In this document: one piece after another, positions 34,351-47,105 of the stretch
How the letters are laid out: the number at the start of each line of letters is the position of its first letter
How positions within the stretch are numbered: the stretch's first letter is position 1
Translations under genes and position numbers: made by a program
Notes under the pieces: model-generated
What the model was told of the DNA's origin: nothing
The model's input: the letters and a program-made list of their open reading frames with translations, nothing else
Database searches by the model: none
Assembly (NCBI RefSeq): GCF_012273895.1
Contig: NC_052105.1
Location: forward strand, 2,108,001-2,172,000
Source: Zerene cesonia
Taxonomy: Eukaryota; Arthropoda; Insecta; Lepidoptera; Pieridae
Reading direction: 5' to 3'
Length of the DNA: 64,000 nt

Positions 34351-35424
34351 ATTTAAGAAAAAATCGCAAGCATATCAAGACCAACCATGCAATGCTATAG
34401 AAAATTAACATTAGTATGTGTTGTGCCTCCAAAAACACAGATATTAAAAATCGCAAAATAACGCATTGACAAATTTTCGTCATCGCTTTTTATACATATC
34501 AAACGACATAAATCTCATAATATAATCGACACACTTGAAGCAAGTCTATCGAACGTTTGTTTTATTGTTTATAATAATAGATGCTTAACCAAGTATTAAC
34601 CCATCTTATGAGCATTGTGAACTCACATTAAGAACCCTCGTTTGCTATTCAATTTTGACGTTCATTCTGTTAAGCTGCGTGGAGTGCTTACAGGGTAAGG
34701 AGAAAGGGCTCTATCATATGAAAACACTAGTATCGGAAATGGGGCATGGCAAATTGGGTTACTGTAGAATAATTTTGTGCTTCAAAAATTTGGTGATCGT
34801 TATTGTGGTTAAATTAGGTTGTTTTCTTTTAATTCGGCGACGGATATCTGGATGTCGGTTGCATATTTTTGTTTGTTTGAAGTCCACGTGGATTATATGT
34901 GCATTTGTTTGGTCCCTTTTATTTTATTTGTGACTAAACAAAAACAACACTATTGCTAGTGCAATAACTTTTACTTTTAACATTAAATAACTATTTTTAC
35001 TGCGATTACGTGTGATAATAAGCACCATAATTTATAGTACAAACAAAAACAAATAAAGATAATAATCAAAACGCTATATAAATATATAATAAGGTATATG
35101 CAAATGCCCGTCTGTCTGTAGCTCCTTCACGTGTTAATAAACGCATAATATTCACAGAACTGACTTGGGTGATATGGAAAGAGATTGAGAGGTATGGAAA
35201 GTATACACTATTAGAGTCTATAGATATTAAATTCTCAAGTGGCAGTACATGGTAGCAATATCGTATTACAAAAGAATCACGCCAATTGGTTAAAAATCCA
35301 TAGACTTATCGAGTGACAAAAGAAAAAAAATACATTCCAATTAAGAACCTCCTTCGTTTACGGCGTGTCTGTATGCAAGATAGTGATATAGATTATGAAA
35401 ATATTTATATACTTATCGTCGTCG
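34351..35424. other. Intergenic, nothing recognised
   Basis: AT-rich. GCCCGTCTGTCTGTAGCTCC near 35106 is probably repeat debris. Confidence 0.35.
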
Positions 35425-35655
35425 TATAATGTCAATCGACCGCCTCCTTGGTACAGTGGTTAACGCGTGAGCGTAGAACCGAGGGGTCCTGGTTAAATTC
35501 CCGGTAGGGACGCACAAAAAAATGTCTCGGTCTGGCAGGACACAGAAGGTTGATCACCTATTTGTCCGTAAAGAAAATCGATCAATGAAACAGATATACA
35601 TCATCTGCCCCATACCCCACTATAGACACGGGACTTCACTTTTATAATATCAATC
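35425..35655 (+). repeat. Full-length tRNA-headed SINE with target-site duplications
   Basis: The element runs 35438-35642. Head: GACCGCCTCCTTGGTACAGT with A-box-like TGGTTAACGCGTGAG and B-box-like GGTTAAATTCC (35491-35501). Body: CTCGGTCTGGCAGGACAC. Tail: CATCATCTGCCCCATACCCC. Flanks TATAATGTCAATC and TATAATATCAATC differ by one base. Confidence 0.75.
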
Positions 35656-37201
35656 AATTTTCAAAATCAACTGAATCCTCTAAAAGCGCAACTGTAGGCC
35701 ATCGATATTCCTATAACATACAACATTGTAAAATGCATTTTATACACATTTAAAATTTAACAAAAATAGACAATGGAACACAAATAAACGCAAATTATAC
35801 AACATCAAGAACAACACCGCTCTCTAACTGTTTATTTACAAATATTCGTAAAAGGATTGTAACGTAATAGTTTCAGCTAAGGAAATGGAGAATTTTATTT
35901 GGCAGCATTTCGTATCAACACAATTTTCTTGTCTGAGACCAAATTTGATAATACCGTACGCATCAGTAACACTATTACGGTGTCATTCGATATACAGTTT
36001 TGAGGTGAGGTCAAGACATGTTTGGCGATCTCGAACGAAATGTTAGCTGTTCAGACATGGAGTATATGGATTGTGGGTTATTGAATGTGACGCGTGAAGA
36101 AAATAGTGAATGTTATGATGGTTTGATATGATTACGTTGCACCGTGTAGATGTAGTGAAAATAGTAATGGCGCTTCTTTTTAGTAGAACTCTTTTTCTAA
36201 ATACAATTTTAAATTTTGTAAATATAAATTATGTCGTCAGAACGTACGTCAGATATTTTTAAAACGAAACAATATCATGATTAAGTCCTGTACATATAAT
36301 CCTGGCTAGTTTTTATCCATGTTTTCATAAGCTCAATATCATATATGTATGTTTTAAAATGGGAAAAATAGCTAAGACATTATTTAAATGTACCATTTTT
36401 CTAGTCCTATATTTTAAAGATGTATATAAAATGAGCATGAGAAAACATAAAAAACAAAATAGAGCAAAGACGTTACAATACAATAATATAATATAATAAT
36501 ACAATACAAAAAAATGTTACGTTTTTGTTGTGTTTTCGACGTTTATTCAAAAAACACGTATTTCTGTTCTTTACACATACGCATCTTAAAACAGTTTTGT
36601 TGTACAAACCTTGTCGAACATAGGTAATAATATATCTAAAAAGGAGCGATAATATCACATAATACGGCCGCGAAACTCGAACGATATTCCATACATTACA
36701 TTCTTTCCAGATCTCACGTGAAGCCTCGTTTTATGCTACATCACGTACTGACGTACATCTATTGGATAAATAAACTAATATTTACATAGACGTGTGTAAG
36801 GAATTTATCGTACGCGTTCGGTATTCGAGTAACGCTTAATAGCTATGTGTTCGTCGTATATTATGTATGAGATTGTACAAGAATTGAGAACGAAAGAAAG
36901 AAAAGATTTGAGAACATCTTTGTATAACTGGAATGACGTTAATATACGAGATGAGTTAAATATTAGGGGAGAAGGAATTCTTTGTGCTAAAATGCATCTA
37001 GGCTATTTATTTATTATTGCTATCGGCTCGTCCGTCGATGCGATGTTATTTTTTGTTATTGTTCACTATATTGCCGAATTTGTAATGGTAACATTGCCTG
37101 CTTGGTACTAGTTGCTAGGCAGCAATTACTAAGTGGTAATAATGCCGCTTTTTGTATCTTATGGCCTGTTTTTGTTTAAAATTCTATAAACATAAATGAT
37201 A
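35656..37201. other. Intergenic, nothing recognised
   Basis: It includes an ATG frame at 36845-37111 (88 codons, with a hydrophobic stretch near its end). That frame lacks any family resemblance or gene signals. Confidence 0.3.
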
Positions 37202-37384
37202 CTAGCCCGCGTAAGTTCGTATCCCGAAGGAATATAGAGATGAAAAGCTACCTATGTGTTATTCCAGTTGTCCAGCTATATACGTACCAAATTTCATTGC
37301 AATCGATTTAGCAGTTTTTGTGTGAAAGAGTAACAAACACACACACATCCTTACAAACTTTCGCATTTATAATATTAGTAGGAT
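37202..37384 (-). mobile_element. Helitron-like element, reverse orientation
   Basis: CTAGCCCGCGTAAGTTCGTA, TTATTCCAGTTGTCCAGCTA, TTTCATTGCAATCGATTTAG and an inverted 5' end TTTATAATATTAGTAGGA. Confidence 0.65.
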
Positions 37385-38039
37385 TAGTAGGATATAAGCT
37401 TGACCTAAATTTGGGGTAGAACTGGTGGTTACAATATGTCTTCCAAAAGTTATTAAATCTTAAATAACTGCATACAATAATTTTAAGGATACCGTACTTC
37501 GTTTGAGATCAATATTCAAAGATAAACTGAACGAAGTGTACTCCAGACTCTGGCTAGCTTTTACTGCTCAAGTCCGAGAAAGTTTTGTGCTTTGTGATCA
37601 AATTGTAGTGTAAGTCTGTTTTAGTTCGTTACGTTAGTCGAAGATTCTAATTTTGTTGTGAAACTTTGTTAGTGATTTGCTAACTCTCACTAATATTTGT
37701 TGACGCCAAACAATAATTGCGAGTTTGTTAAAGTTATGAGTTTCTCAACTTCGACGCCATTTTTGATATGTGTGAAAAATGACGGATTAAGGAAAATATA
37801 CAATAGAGTGTAATAGAGTAGAATGTACAATAGAGTAGAAATTGTGTACAATACAGTAGAAATGCCTGATAACAAAAATATTATACATACACTAGAAACC
37901 TTAACTGTGATAAGGCTTATAAACTCAGCATTTGATGATAACAATGACGGAAGGCCAATGTTATCCCCTCTGTTTTTCAGCCTGCACTTGCACTGCGAAT
38001 GTCACACGAGCGCGACAAAGCTAAACAACGTATTAAATA
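37385..38039. other. Intergenic, local duplicated motif
   Basis: Near 37805-37860 the phrases AGAGTAGAA and TACAATAGAGTAGAA repeat. No gene. Confidence 0.3.
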
Positions 38040-38235
38040 CTAGCTGCGCCCCGCGGTTTCACCCGCGTGAGTCGGTATCCCGTAGGAATATCGGGATAAA
38101 AAGTTGCCTATATGTTATTCCAGTTATCCAGCTATCTACGTACCAAATTTCATTGCAATCGATTCAGTAGTTTTTGCGTGAAAGAGCAACAAACACACAC
38201 ACATCCTTACAAACTTTCGCATTTATAATATTATA
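38040..38235 (-). mobile_element. Near-complete Helitron-like element, reverse orientation
   Basis: CTAGCTGCGCCCCGCGGTTT, CACCCGCGTGAGTCGGTA, AATTTCATTGCAATCGATTC, CAAACACACACACATCCTTA, and inverted 5' end TTTATAATATTATAG. It is the best-preserved copy of its subfamily here. Confidence 0.7.
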
Positions 38236-38404
38236 GTTTAATTTGTAGGATTATTAGATAAATATATTTGTAATATTTCATTCTTTCGTTAAGTTTTATA
38301 TGCTATGCTATGGTAACGGTTAATAACATTAAGCATATTATAATTTTTGTGTTTACAAATTTGAATGGTCATTACATTTCTTTTCTTGTTTTATTAGATT
38401 TATA

Positions 38405-38675
38405 TTAGATCCGACAACTGGGCTGATGGTCACCTGGTGCTAAATGATCACAATGGGTCTCTGCAAATGTATTATTTAAGGGATAAGAAAAGTATTGATG
38501 GCTGGAGTAAGGAATAGAAATAGAATGGTAAGAAAAAGGATACAGACGTCCGTCTCCTCACCTTATGGTACGAAACACAGCAGCATTCACCAGCTACTAT
38601 TTCACACAGATCTGTGGCGATGTGGTACCCTCCTCGTGCAAGCGACCAGTTCGTGCCGAAGCATTCTTACGTACT
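38405..38675 (+). repeat. Dispersed repeat family A, diverged copy
   Basis: GGGCTGATGGTCACCTGGTG, TCTCCTCACCTTATGGTACG, AAACACAGCAGCATTCACCA, ACTATTTCACACAGATCTGT and AGTTCGTGCCGAAGCATTCT follow the order seen at 46297. Confidence 0.6.
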
Positions 38676-39639
38676 AGACTATTCAATTGATTTCTCCAAC
38701 TTGGTACTAAGACATAAGAGATTATAACATAGCAAATCGTCGTTATATAGAATATTAGAATATAAGGAAATCATATTTCCCACACGCCCATATTTAAATT
38801 GAAAAATAAATGTACAGAATTTTTAGGTATTAAAAAAGAAACAGGAAATTTGTATTTATGGTTGTTTTGAAATTCTACGAACTATTATTTTAACAGTCCA
38901 CCTGAAAAGTGAATGACATGTGAAATCTTGATTTATTCAAAGGAAATACAGTGTTCTAAATTGCGCGAGTTCATGTAATAAAATATGATAGAATATTGCA
39001 ATTAAAATATAATAAAAAAATTGCATATATTATTACGATGCAAACTTGATTATAAATTCCATTTATTATACAATGGGTCCACCCCGTCTAAAACTGTGGT
39101 ACGTTTTTCTCTCCATAAGAACTTTTTTTAGCAAAATCGGTAAAAATATTAGCCAAATAATTAGCCCGTTCTCGAATTTTATGCTTAGCAAAACATTTGG
39201 CGATTCATTATTAAATATATAAATAATAACCCAACGAATCGATTATATTTAAACAGTAATTAATTAAAAAACAAAATTTCTTATCAATGCACATCCTTAT
39301 CATATTACATTAGCAAAATTTACCTACGAAATAAATAATATCCATACTCATTCAACGGTTCAACCAAAATATTTGACAAAAATCAGTACAGTCCGCTTTA
39401 AAATTGACGACCGACCCCGAAATGTTTAAAAAGGACACACCGTCGACCCATTACGGCATAAAGACATCCAAACAACAATCCAAAACATAAATTTATCATA
39501 ACGTGAATGTAACACATCACGTCCACGTCAATGTGCGATGTAACAGCGGTAACAAGTTTACGATATACCTCGCTTCGTAAAAGTTTATGTGTGGTATAAG
39601 TGATAAACTATATAAGAACCCTCTTAGCAATATTGTATG
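38676..39639. other. Intergenic, nothing recognised
   Basis: AT-rich, no gene or named repeat. Confidence 0.35.
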
Positions 39640-39795
39640 AAATAGATATCCGTCCGAGGCTTTGCGTAGTTAAAGCTGTTAAGAGATATTTCACCGCTGT
39701 AAGAAGTAGCCTATGTCTATCTCCAGACATTTAAATCATATCATAAAATCGCTACGTTGCGACGTGAAAGGAAGACAAAAACTCTTTCGTATTTT
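39640..39795 (-). mobile_element. Helitron-like fragment, reverse orientation
   Basis: CCGTCCGAGGCTTTGCGTAG, TTTCACCGCTGTAAGAAGTA, GCCTATGTCTATCTCCAGAC, TTGCGACGTGAAAGGAAGAC: a known internal arrangement of reversed elements. Confidence 0.5.
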
Positions 39796-41560
39796 TATAA
39801 GGATGTATCTAAAGCTCGTATATTGTAGCGTCTGGATCTGTTGTCAAAATTCGACCTTCTATATAAGCATTACCGCTGGGCAGTATTACAGTTGTATTAC
39901 TGGATAAAATGAATGTATTTATGTTTTATCCGAACACACAGTACGTGTAAAAGTAGATTTTAACATCCTGAATTGTAACATACCTACACAAATTTTTATC
40001 AATCTTTAAACTTAATCTATCAAAGTACTACTACTTAATATAAAACATGTTAAACAATCCAATATATTATAATTGAAATTCATAATAAATTCAAATGATA
40101 TCTTCATTAACGCAACGTTTCAATCTATAAATGTATATTCGAGGCGAATCATTTCATTGCATGTTTAAATAATTTCCAACGAAACGTAAATATGATGATA
40201 CGATATCCTGACACGCCTAAAAAACAAAGAAAAAGCAGAAAATCTCCCTCCGATATGAACTGCCTCGCTCGTCGCTTACACGGGTCCTTAATGCCAGCGA
40301 GGCACATCGAGGGACCTTATGCCATCTCACGGTTGTCGTATGTTTGCGACGAAATATCTTACTTACGACCAGCCATTGTGCACTTTTTGTACCTTCCCGG
40401 TCTCGGCTCATTTACATTGTAAAACATGTAGGACTTGTGCCAAGTCGATTCAATCCGGTCATCGTGTGGCGGTGAACTAGAGTACAATGCATGAACATTT
40501 TGTTTGGGTTTTTTTCAGGATAGCGATAGCACGCTTCATTTAATAATGTTTCTGTATGTTCTTTGTTGTTACTGAGGGCATTATTAGCACGATAACTTCA
40601 CCCGTCTGTTCGCTTGTATGTTTGTATTTAATCAACCTTTACTTTCAATTTTGACTCATTTCAACGGTACAAATTTTATTCAAACTTTATATTACTATCA
40701 AGGATCGGTGACATTACAATAATTTCAAACGTTTATCCTAATTATCCTGAATAGGATGGTCAGGATTAAATGATTTCCTTACGTATAGCGTATCTGTACA
40801 AAAACAAGTGAGATAATATAATTGATTCTATCATTAAAGCGTGTTCTAAGGCTTTTTTGAACTAATTTTTAAAACATCACAAAAAAAGCAGTCACAAAAC
40901 GTTAGACTTTATGCGTTCATTATATTATATGTTATATGTATTGTAAGATTTAAATCACTTAGTGTTTATTTATCTCGTGGATATAAAAATTGTCGTGTAT
41001 CATAGCTAGGCTACTTTTATTACATTTACAATACGCCTAACAAAATTAACCAGTTGAACAGAAAGGAAAATTAATTAACATAAGGGAAATAACGAATACA
41101 TGAACATAGAAAAAATACTGGCAGAAGTATAAAGCCGAATAATATTTTCATATAATGTTTTTTTCTATGAAAAACATTACTGTTCGCGGTTATATTTTTC
41201 CTTCACTTTATTGTTATAATAAGATTTAACATCTAATTGACGTTAAGAACAATTTCAAGGAAAAAGTGTTTGTTATAATAAAAATAATATTTGATTCTTT
41301 TTGGAAACTAAGTTATTATTAAACATAGATGGACTCGGAATAAGAATTGTTATTAAACATTTACAATAAAATTGTAAGCAATTGAATTCTTACAGTAAAC
41401 AAGTTATGTGAATACTCCATATAATAAATTTGATTTGGATTATCCAATTATGAACGCAGTCTCAATAAAAATGTAAGATTTGACAGCAGAGATATTAGGT
41501 AGAAAGGTTGGAGGAGAAAAGTTGCATGGGTAGGCATTACTATTATATATTATGTTATTT
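39796..41560. other. Intergenic with one GC-elevated block
   Basis: The block at 40230-40500 (GCCAGCGAGGCACATCGAGG) is open on both strands for 64-76 codons. Neither frame is recognisable. Confidence 0.3.
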
Positions 41561-41870
41561 GAGCAGTGGCGGCTTAGTGGTGAGGACCTCGGCCTTCAAA
41601 ATCGATAAGTCGGGGTTCGAGACCAGGCAAGCATGTAGGAAATAATCAATTTATTTTCAATTTATCTGTACATGTGGGTAACGTCATCACTGCTCGAAAC
41701 GGTGAAAGAAAACATCGTGAGGAAACCGGCATGTCCGAGAATTAAAAAGTTTAACGACATATGACATCTGCCGACCCGCACTTGGCCAGCGTGGTCGATT
41801 AGGGCCTAAAACCTCATAGGAAGGATGAACCCTGTAGGGCTGATGGAGATGACATTAATGATAATAATGA
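41561..41870 (+). repeat. tRNA-headed SINE, near full length
   Basis: Head: GAGCAGTGGCGGCTTAGTGG, with the B-box-like GGTTCGAGACC (41614-41624). Body: ACATCGTGAGGAAACCGGCA, GCCGACCCGCACTTGGCCAG. Tail: AACCTCATAGGAAGGATGAA then GGGCTGATGGAGATGACATT. No clear target-site duplication. Confidence 0.7.
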
Positions 41871-42159
41871 ACTACGAAATACGTTCTAGTTATATCTACT
41901 TTGAGTACCTAACGTATAAAAACAATTTTTTTAACTTTTTAATGAAAAAGCTATCTTACTATCGGGATTTGAATAAAACGTATACTACCGGTTTGTAGGC
42001 TAGGCTTTATTAATGAGAGTCTTACATGCTTTCATCATGGTGGGCACATCTCGGCGGGCGCAAACAGCTAATTTATTATTACCAGAATGTCGCCGTCAGT
42101 AATTATAAAATAAATATAAAATAAATTGAATATAAAGTAAATTGAATACACTTATAAAA

Positions 42160-42375
42160 TACTGGACGCTCGTCCCGTCTCCGCCCGGATGTCAAGATTC
42201 ATGTTTTATCCGAAGGAAGCATTTAATCGGGCTAAAATTATCCTATCACTCAAGTTAGCTCATGCCCTGTCTGTATACCATATTTCATCAAAATCGGTTA
42301 AGTAGTTTTCGGCGTGATTGATGGACAAACATCCAAACGGACAATCTTTCATATTTATAATATTAGTGTGATAAC
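42160..42375 (-). mobile_element. Helitron-like element, reverse orientation
   Basis: GACGCTCGTCCCGTCTCCGC, AAGTTAGCTCATGCCCTGTC, AAAATCGGTTAAGTAGTTTT, and inverted 5' end TTTATAATATTAGTGTGA. Confidence 0.6.
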
Positions 42376-44224
42376 ATTAATTATTCTAACGGGTTAATGA
42401 ATCGACACATAACAACCTACTGTTATATTTATCATCTGTTAATTTATCACATGTTATTAATGTTTGATAACTAACTAACTATACAAATTCACAACAAAAA
42501 ATATGATGAAACATCAAACAAAGAATTCTATTATATCTGAATTTATTTAACTGAATTCGAACGAAACATTGTATTTATTGATTTAAACAAATGAAATAGC
42601 GGTAGATATAGCATGTCCATATAAATGTCAAATGAAAATTTCACAACTACGTCCACAAAGGAAGAAAAGAAAAATTCACTGTTATTCACAGCATTTTTTT
42701 TTTAATTTCATATGTTACCGGATAGGGACAAACCATTTTTTCTATAGAAGTGTGGGTAAGTTGAGCGTGTCCTATCTTTCGACATATTTAAACTTTACAT
42801 TTCTATGTCTACAAAATATGGTAATAAAAATGTACATTTATTTTTAAGTAAAAATCACAGTTATTATAGATCCTAAAAAACTCAAACTCATATTTTTTTA
42901 ACATTTCGTTCTGCAAAACTGATCTAGTAGGTAGGTTTTTTGTAACCCTAATTTACCCGATGTTTAAACATATTTTCTGTCATTTGCTATCATCTTTCAT
43001 TATATTAATTTAGTGAAAGGTCTATTACAAAAAAGTGAAAAACTCATTTTAATGTGTAAGTAACTGTTAAAAGCAAACAAGAAAACAACATTGAGTCAAT
43101 GCCTGCATGTTACATAATACAATTTGAAATATTGAAACGGGGGATTGTGTTTATCAATTAATAAACGAATTGCTTTCGGTAGGGGCTCGAAAGACTGATT
43201 TCACTGATTGCGATGGTTCACACATCACTGGCTACGGAAATATGATCAATCCACGTTAATTTTGTAGGAAATATTTGCACATGGCCCCCCTTAATGCGTT
43301 TACCGTTCCGTTTTATTAGCTTTTAACTGGGTGGATGTTACATTTTGTTAACTTTCCGTTGCTGTCTGTCGGATTGCGCGTTTTGGTGGATCTTTTTTTT
43401 GCTTTTTGCATGTGTTGCTTGCATGGCATAATATATTTGTATGTATTTTTGGTTATGGTCATGTTTACTTTATTGTGCTACTCATATCGTTTAAATCTTG
43501 CTCAATAAACGCTTGGTATATACTACGGGCACTATAACAAGTGTATGGAAACCAATTTAATTTGATGAAAAATAATATATTACTGTATTCATATAGTCTA
43601 AATTGTATATTCGAAAATGAAGTAATGAAATAATAATTGAATTGCTGTTATTTCCAAAAGTCGGTGATTAATTGTGAAGTGGGCTTAAATAACTTTATAT
43701 TAATTAGTTGAATTTCCGAAAAATTACAGACGATTGACTTAAATTTTGTCAAGACTTGTAAACAACAACAACAAATTTCTGAATTTAAGCTTTGATTCGT
43801 CATATTTAAGTCTCATTTTTCAACCCCAGCATTGTTCCTTCGCCCCAGTAAAAACCATAGATCACAATATTTTCCAAACTAGATCCATAGAGACACTTGA
43901 GTGCCTATAGAACACGAGTACACACGTTTACGACACCTCTGCGGTTGGGCTACATCAAAAACCGCTTAGCGGAGCCCTCTATGCTGCCTCTGGGAGGCGT
44001 TTACTGTGAGCCGTGTTGTTAAACATTACAGCGTCTGAGTAGTTTAATATTGATGTACATTGGAGCTTTTGTCAACTTTTATACTGTAGGTAAAGTTGGT
44101 AAGAAACATCCTGCAAAACTGGGTTACATTGGATGTATTAAGTTCTTTAAAGTTACATTACTATCGCTTGCGTTGCTATTTATATATTGTTTGGAACTAT
44201 CTAATCTGGAGGGGTTTGTGCTAC
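42376..44224. other. Intergenic with a GC-elevated block
   Basis: Block 43140-43400 (ATTAATAAACGAATTGCTTT, ATGGCCCCCCTTAATGCGTT) contains TAAT-core motifs. No gene. Confidence 0.3.
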
Positions 44225-44403
44225 CCAGGGCCGGAGGCTTCCTTTTCCTTACCCCTTCCAGTCCATTCCTTCTCTCCAGTCGTCAATCCTTTCCTCATTA
44301 AAGCGGGCTTACCTCATAAATCGGGCAACGCATTCGCAGAGACACTATTACCTCTGCGAATGTTCGTGGCTCACCATCAGGCGAACCACCAATTGCATGC
44401 TAG
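44225..44403 (-). repeat. Dispersed repeat family A, reverse orientation
   Basis: AGGGCCGGAGGCTTCCTTTT, CGTCAATCCTTTCCTCATTA, AAGCGGGCTTACCTCATAAA, CAACGCATTCGCAGAG, ACCATCAGGCGAACCACCA. The overlapping plus-strand frames here are repeat sequence. Confidence 0.7.
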
Positions 44404-46115
44404 CTGCATGCTATAAGTAAAAATATGTATATAAGTATTTTAAGGCACACTCGTACTATAACCAGATGTTTTATGTTTAATATTACTCTAGTATTATTAT
44501 TATCATCACGCCTAGCTTTATAATGATGTAAAATGCGATTTAAAATATATGCTTGACATTTCAAACTGTTTTCGAATGGACCTCGTGGTTGTTAACATAA
44601 TAGATAATAAATAATTAAACTTATGATATAACATAATATGGTTTATTTAATGGCCTGTCAAAAAATATGTGTTTCGAAGCATAAAACTTTGTAATATAGA
44701 TATACACATCACAGAAGCAATCTCGGTCCGAAGCAGTCTCGTAAAGGCTAGCTATATTTCACATGTAAGGCATTAAAAACTCAAACGACTATCCACGTTT
44801 GCTTAACGACTGAACGCGCTTGAAAGCTGTTTAGCAAGCGCTTATTTAAATAGCAATCATATAGACCACCCAGGGGAAATTAGCCTTTAAGTGTACGCGG
44901 GCATGTTACCAGCTGAAATATTATTCGATGGCTAAATCAGAACTGTGTATTACACAGAAATAACTCAAACTATTGACATTTCTCATGGTACTAAATATTA
45001 TGTTGTTGTATCTTTGATGGGATTTATAATTGTTTTGATTCTAGGGAGGGGATGATGTATTTAAAACGTTTTTAATGTTTTGTTCAATTGTGGTTGATTT
45101 TTATTTTAAGGCGAAAAAGTGCATCAATTTTATGTACCAACATTTGATAAATATGCATTTTGTTTATAAGCTACAAGAACCTTCTCCCATGGTTTGGTTA
45201 GCATGTGAACATACACAATAAGAATATCCTGAATTCAATTTGCAATCACGTGAAATAAATAAGGCCAGGACTGCCAATATTAAAATCGAGAAATGCAATT
45301 ATATTTATTAACACTCAGTCCACATTAGTAATTTCAATGTAACTTCTCCATGATGTGTGTACAAGCATCTAAATTTAGCATTAATCTAGCAAGGATTCTC
45401 CATTTCCATCGGCAAAGTAGCCTACATATATTACCTTCGAAAATATACCCTAACTCCGACATAATGTCATATTCGATAAGAGAGACAAGATCAAATTATG
45501 GTAATGTGCGAGACACTTATTACTGTACATTTTGTATTAAAATAAACATGAATATTTTATAGGAGACGTGATTACGCTGAGGAACGCTTCTGAATGTGAT
45601 AGTATCGACTTTAATGTAATGTCGGTCCACTGTCCATTTGGAAATATGATGACAGTAACTTTTGGAGACGCAATTCGCAAATGGTGCAGCGTAGTATAAC
45701 GGTTTAAATATTTTATTTTTAATTATGAACACAATAAGGAATTCTCTACGTGTTTCGAAGTGTGGATAAAATCAGTCAATCTTTTATTCGCATATATTTA
45801 TTATTATATTTTGCATATACCGTGTGAAAATTCATTCAAATGCAGATCAGCTATTTTTGCGTGAATAAAAAACATATATCCAAACATACAAACTGTTTTA
45901 TTTTAACATTCTTTGAAAAAGAGACTATCACGTGAATACGAATAAGTGTATATAATTTTAAACTGATTAAAATTTAATTTCAATTTCAAAAACGGAGCAA
46001 AATATGTTTCAGCTGTTTTATATTTAAATTAAATTGTAAGCTGGTTTGTATAAATGAAAATTTCCTTTCATCGCATTGTAAATGTGTAAATATTCTACGT
46101 TTTGTGAATGTTTTT
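44404..46115. other. Intergenic, nothing recognised
   Basis: AT-rich. A moderately GC patch lies at 44800-44920 with no ORF. Weak Helitron debris (ATATCCAAACATACAAACTG) lies near 45875. Confidence 0.3.
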
Positions 46116-46262
46116 AACCGACTTCAAAAAAGGAGGATATTTTTTTTGCTTTGCTACTTCAAAACTTTAACTTTGGGTGAACCAGTATTTCTTGAAAGCT
46201 GTTGCATCCTATGTGGTCTCGTATAAATTTCGTCTAATTTTGACAATGAGGAGGCTGTTCGT
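46116..46262 (+). repeat. Dispersed repeat family B (LINE/RTE-tail-like)
   Basis: It starts TTTTTAACCGACTTCAAAAA, then AGGAGGATATTTTTTTTGC, GGGTGAACCAGTATTTCTTG and TGTGGTCTCGTATAAATTTC. Confidence 0.5.
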
Positions 46263-46296
46263 TATTTGTTTATAATAATTTCTTATTATCTCAACT

Positions 46297-46575
46297 GAGC
46301 TGGTGCAACTCAGCTGGTGGTTCGCCTGATGGTAAGCGATCATCACCGCCCAAAAACATTCGAAAAGGTAGTCCCTCTGCGAATGCGTTACACGCTTTTA
46401 AGGGGCAATAGGAAAGAAATAGACTGGGATGGGTGAGAAAAGGAAACGGGCCTTCGACTCCCCAAATCACCATACGAAACAGACTGGTATGCCACTATTT
46501 CACACCGGTTTTCGGAGTTCTTCCCTGATGCGATGGCCCAATTAGTGCCGAAGCGTGCTCGACTCCCAGAAAAAA
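46297..46575 (+). repeat. Dispersed repeat family A, most complete forward copy
   Basis: GAGCTGGTGCAACTCAGCTG, TTCGCCTGATGGTAAGCGAT, CTCTGCGAATGCGTTACACG, ACTATTTCACACCGGTTTTC, TTAGTGCCGAAGCGTGCTCG and ACTCCCAG, then A-rich. GAGCTGGTG is locally repeated at the start. Confidence 0.7.
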
Positions 46576-46925
46576 AGTTATTTAATTCTCGACTTTCAGA
46601 CGATACGTAATGCGAAGCGAAAGCGAATAATTGAACAAGTTAATACGATGCATTTCAAGGCAATGAATGGGTTCTCCCAAGTTGTAGGTGTTGGCTAATT
46701 CTTGGCATTACGGCAACAAGTTCCAGAGAATTTATTGCGAAAGCGGAACGATAACACACCTCGTAAACTTTAAATTTTAGCGCAGTTTAAGAAAAGAAAG
46801 ATAGAAATTGAATGGTTTCAGTAGTGAAATGATCCGACAACACTGTTCAAATGAAATATGTTAATTTAAATTAATTTAGACGTTATTAAAGGAGTTATCT
46901 TAAATCTATGAATAAAGTTGTTTTA

Positions 46926-47105
46926 GTTACTATTGAGAATCACTGAACCGATTTTTATGAATTTCGCTACAAAGATAGACAAGAAAGTAAGACCAAGGGT
47001 ACAGAATGATTTTAATATGTAAATGCCACAAGAACGGGAACTATGCGACACAACTCCCGTATCTATCTTATCATTTCTACTTAGGCGAAGCTGCGGGCTA
47101 AAAGT
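46926..47105 (+). mobile_element. Helitron-like fragment
   Basis: TGAGAATCACTGAACCGATT, AACGGGAACTATGCGACACA, CTTAGGCGAAGCTGCGGGCT followed by AAAAGTT. The 3' hairpin is recognisable but the terminal CTRR has decayed. Confidence 0.5.

Noticed and set aside
36845..37111. 88-codon ATG frame with a hydrophobic end
   Set aside because: Hydrophobic runs are common in T-rich DNA. No homology is recognised and there are no flanking gene signals.
41561..41640. Possible tRNA gene (good B-box)
   Set aside because: No cloverleaf acceptor stem pairing, and a long SINE body and tail follow. It is a SINE head.
44050..44416. Two overlapping plus-strand frames of 83 and 106 codons
   Set aside because: Their C-terminal halves are inverted family A repeat.
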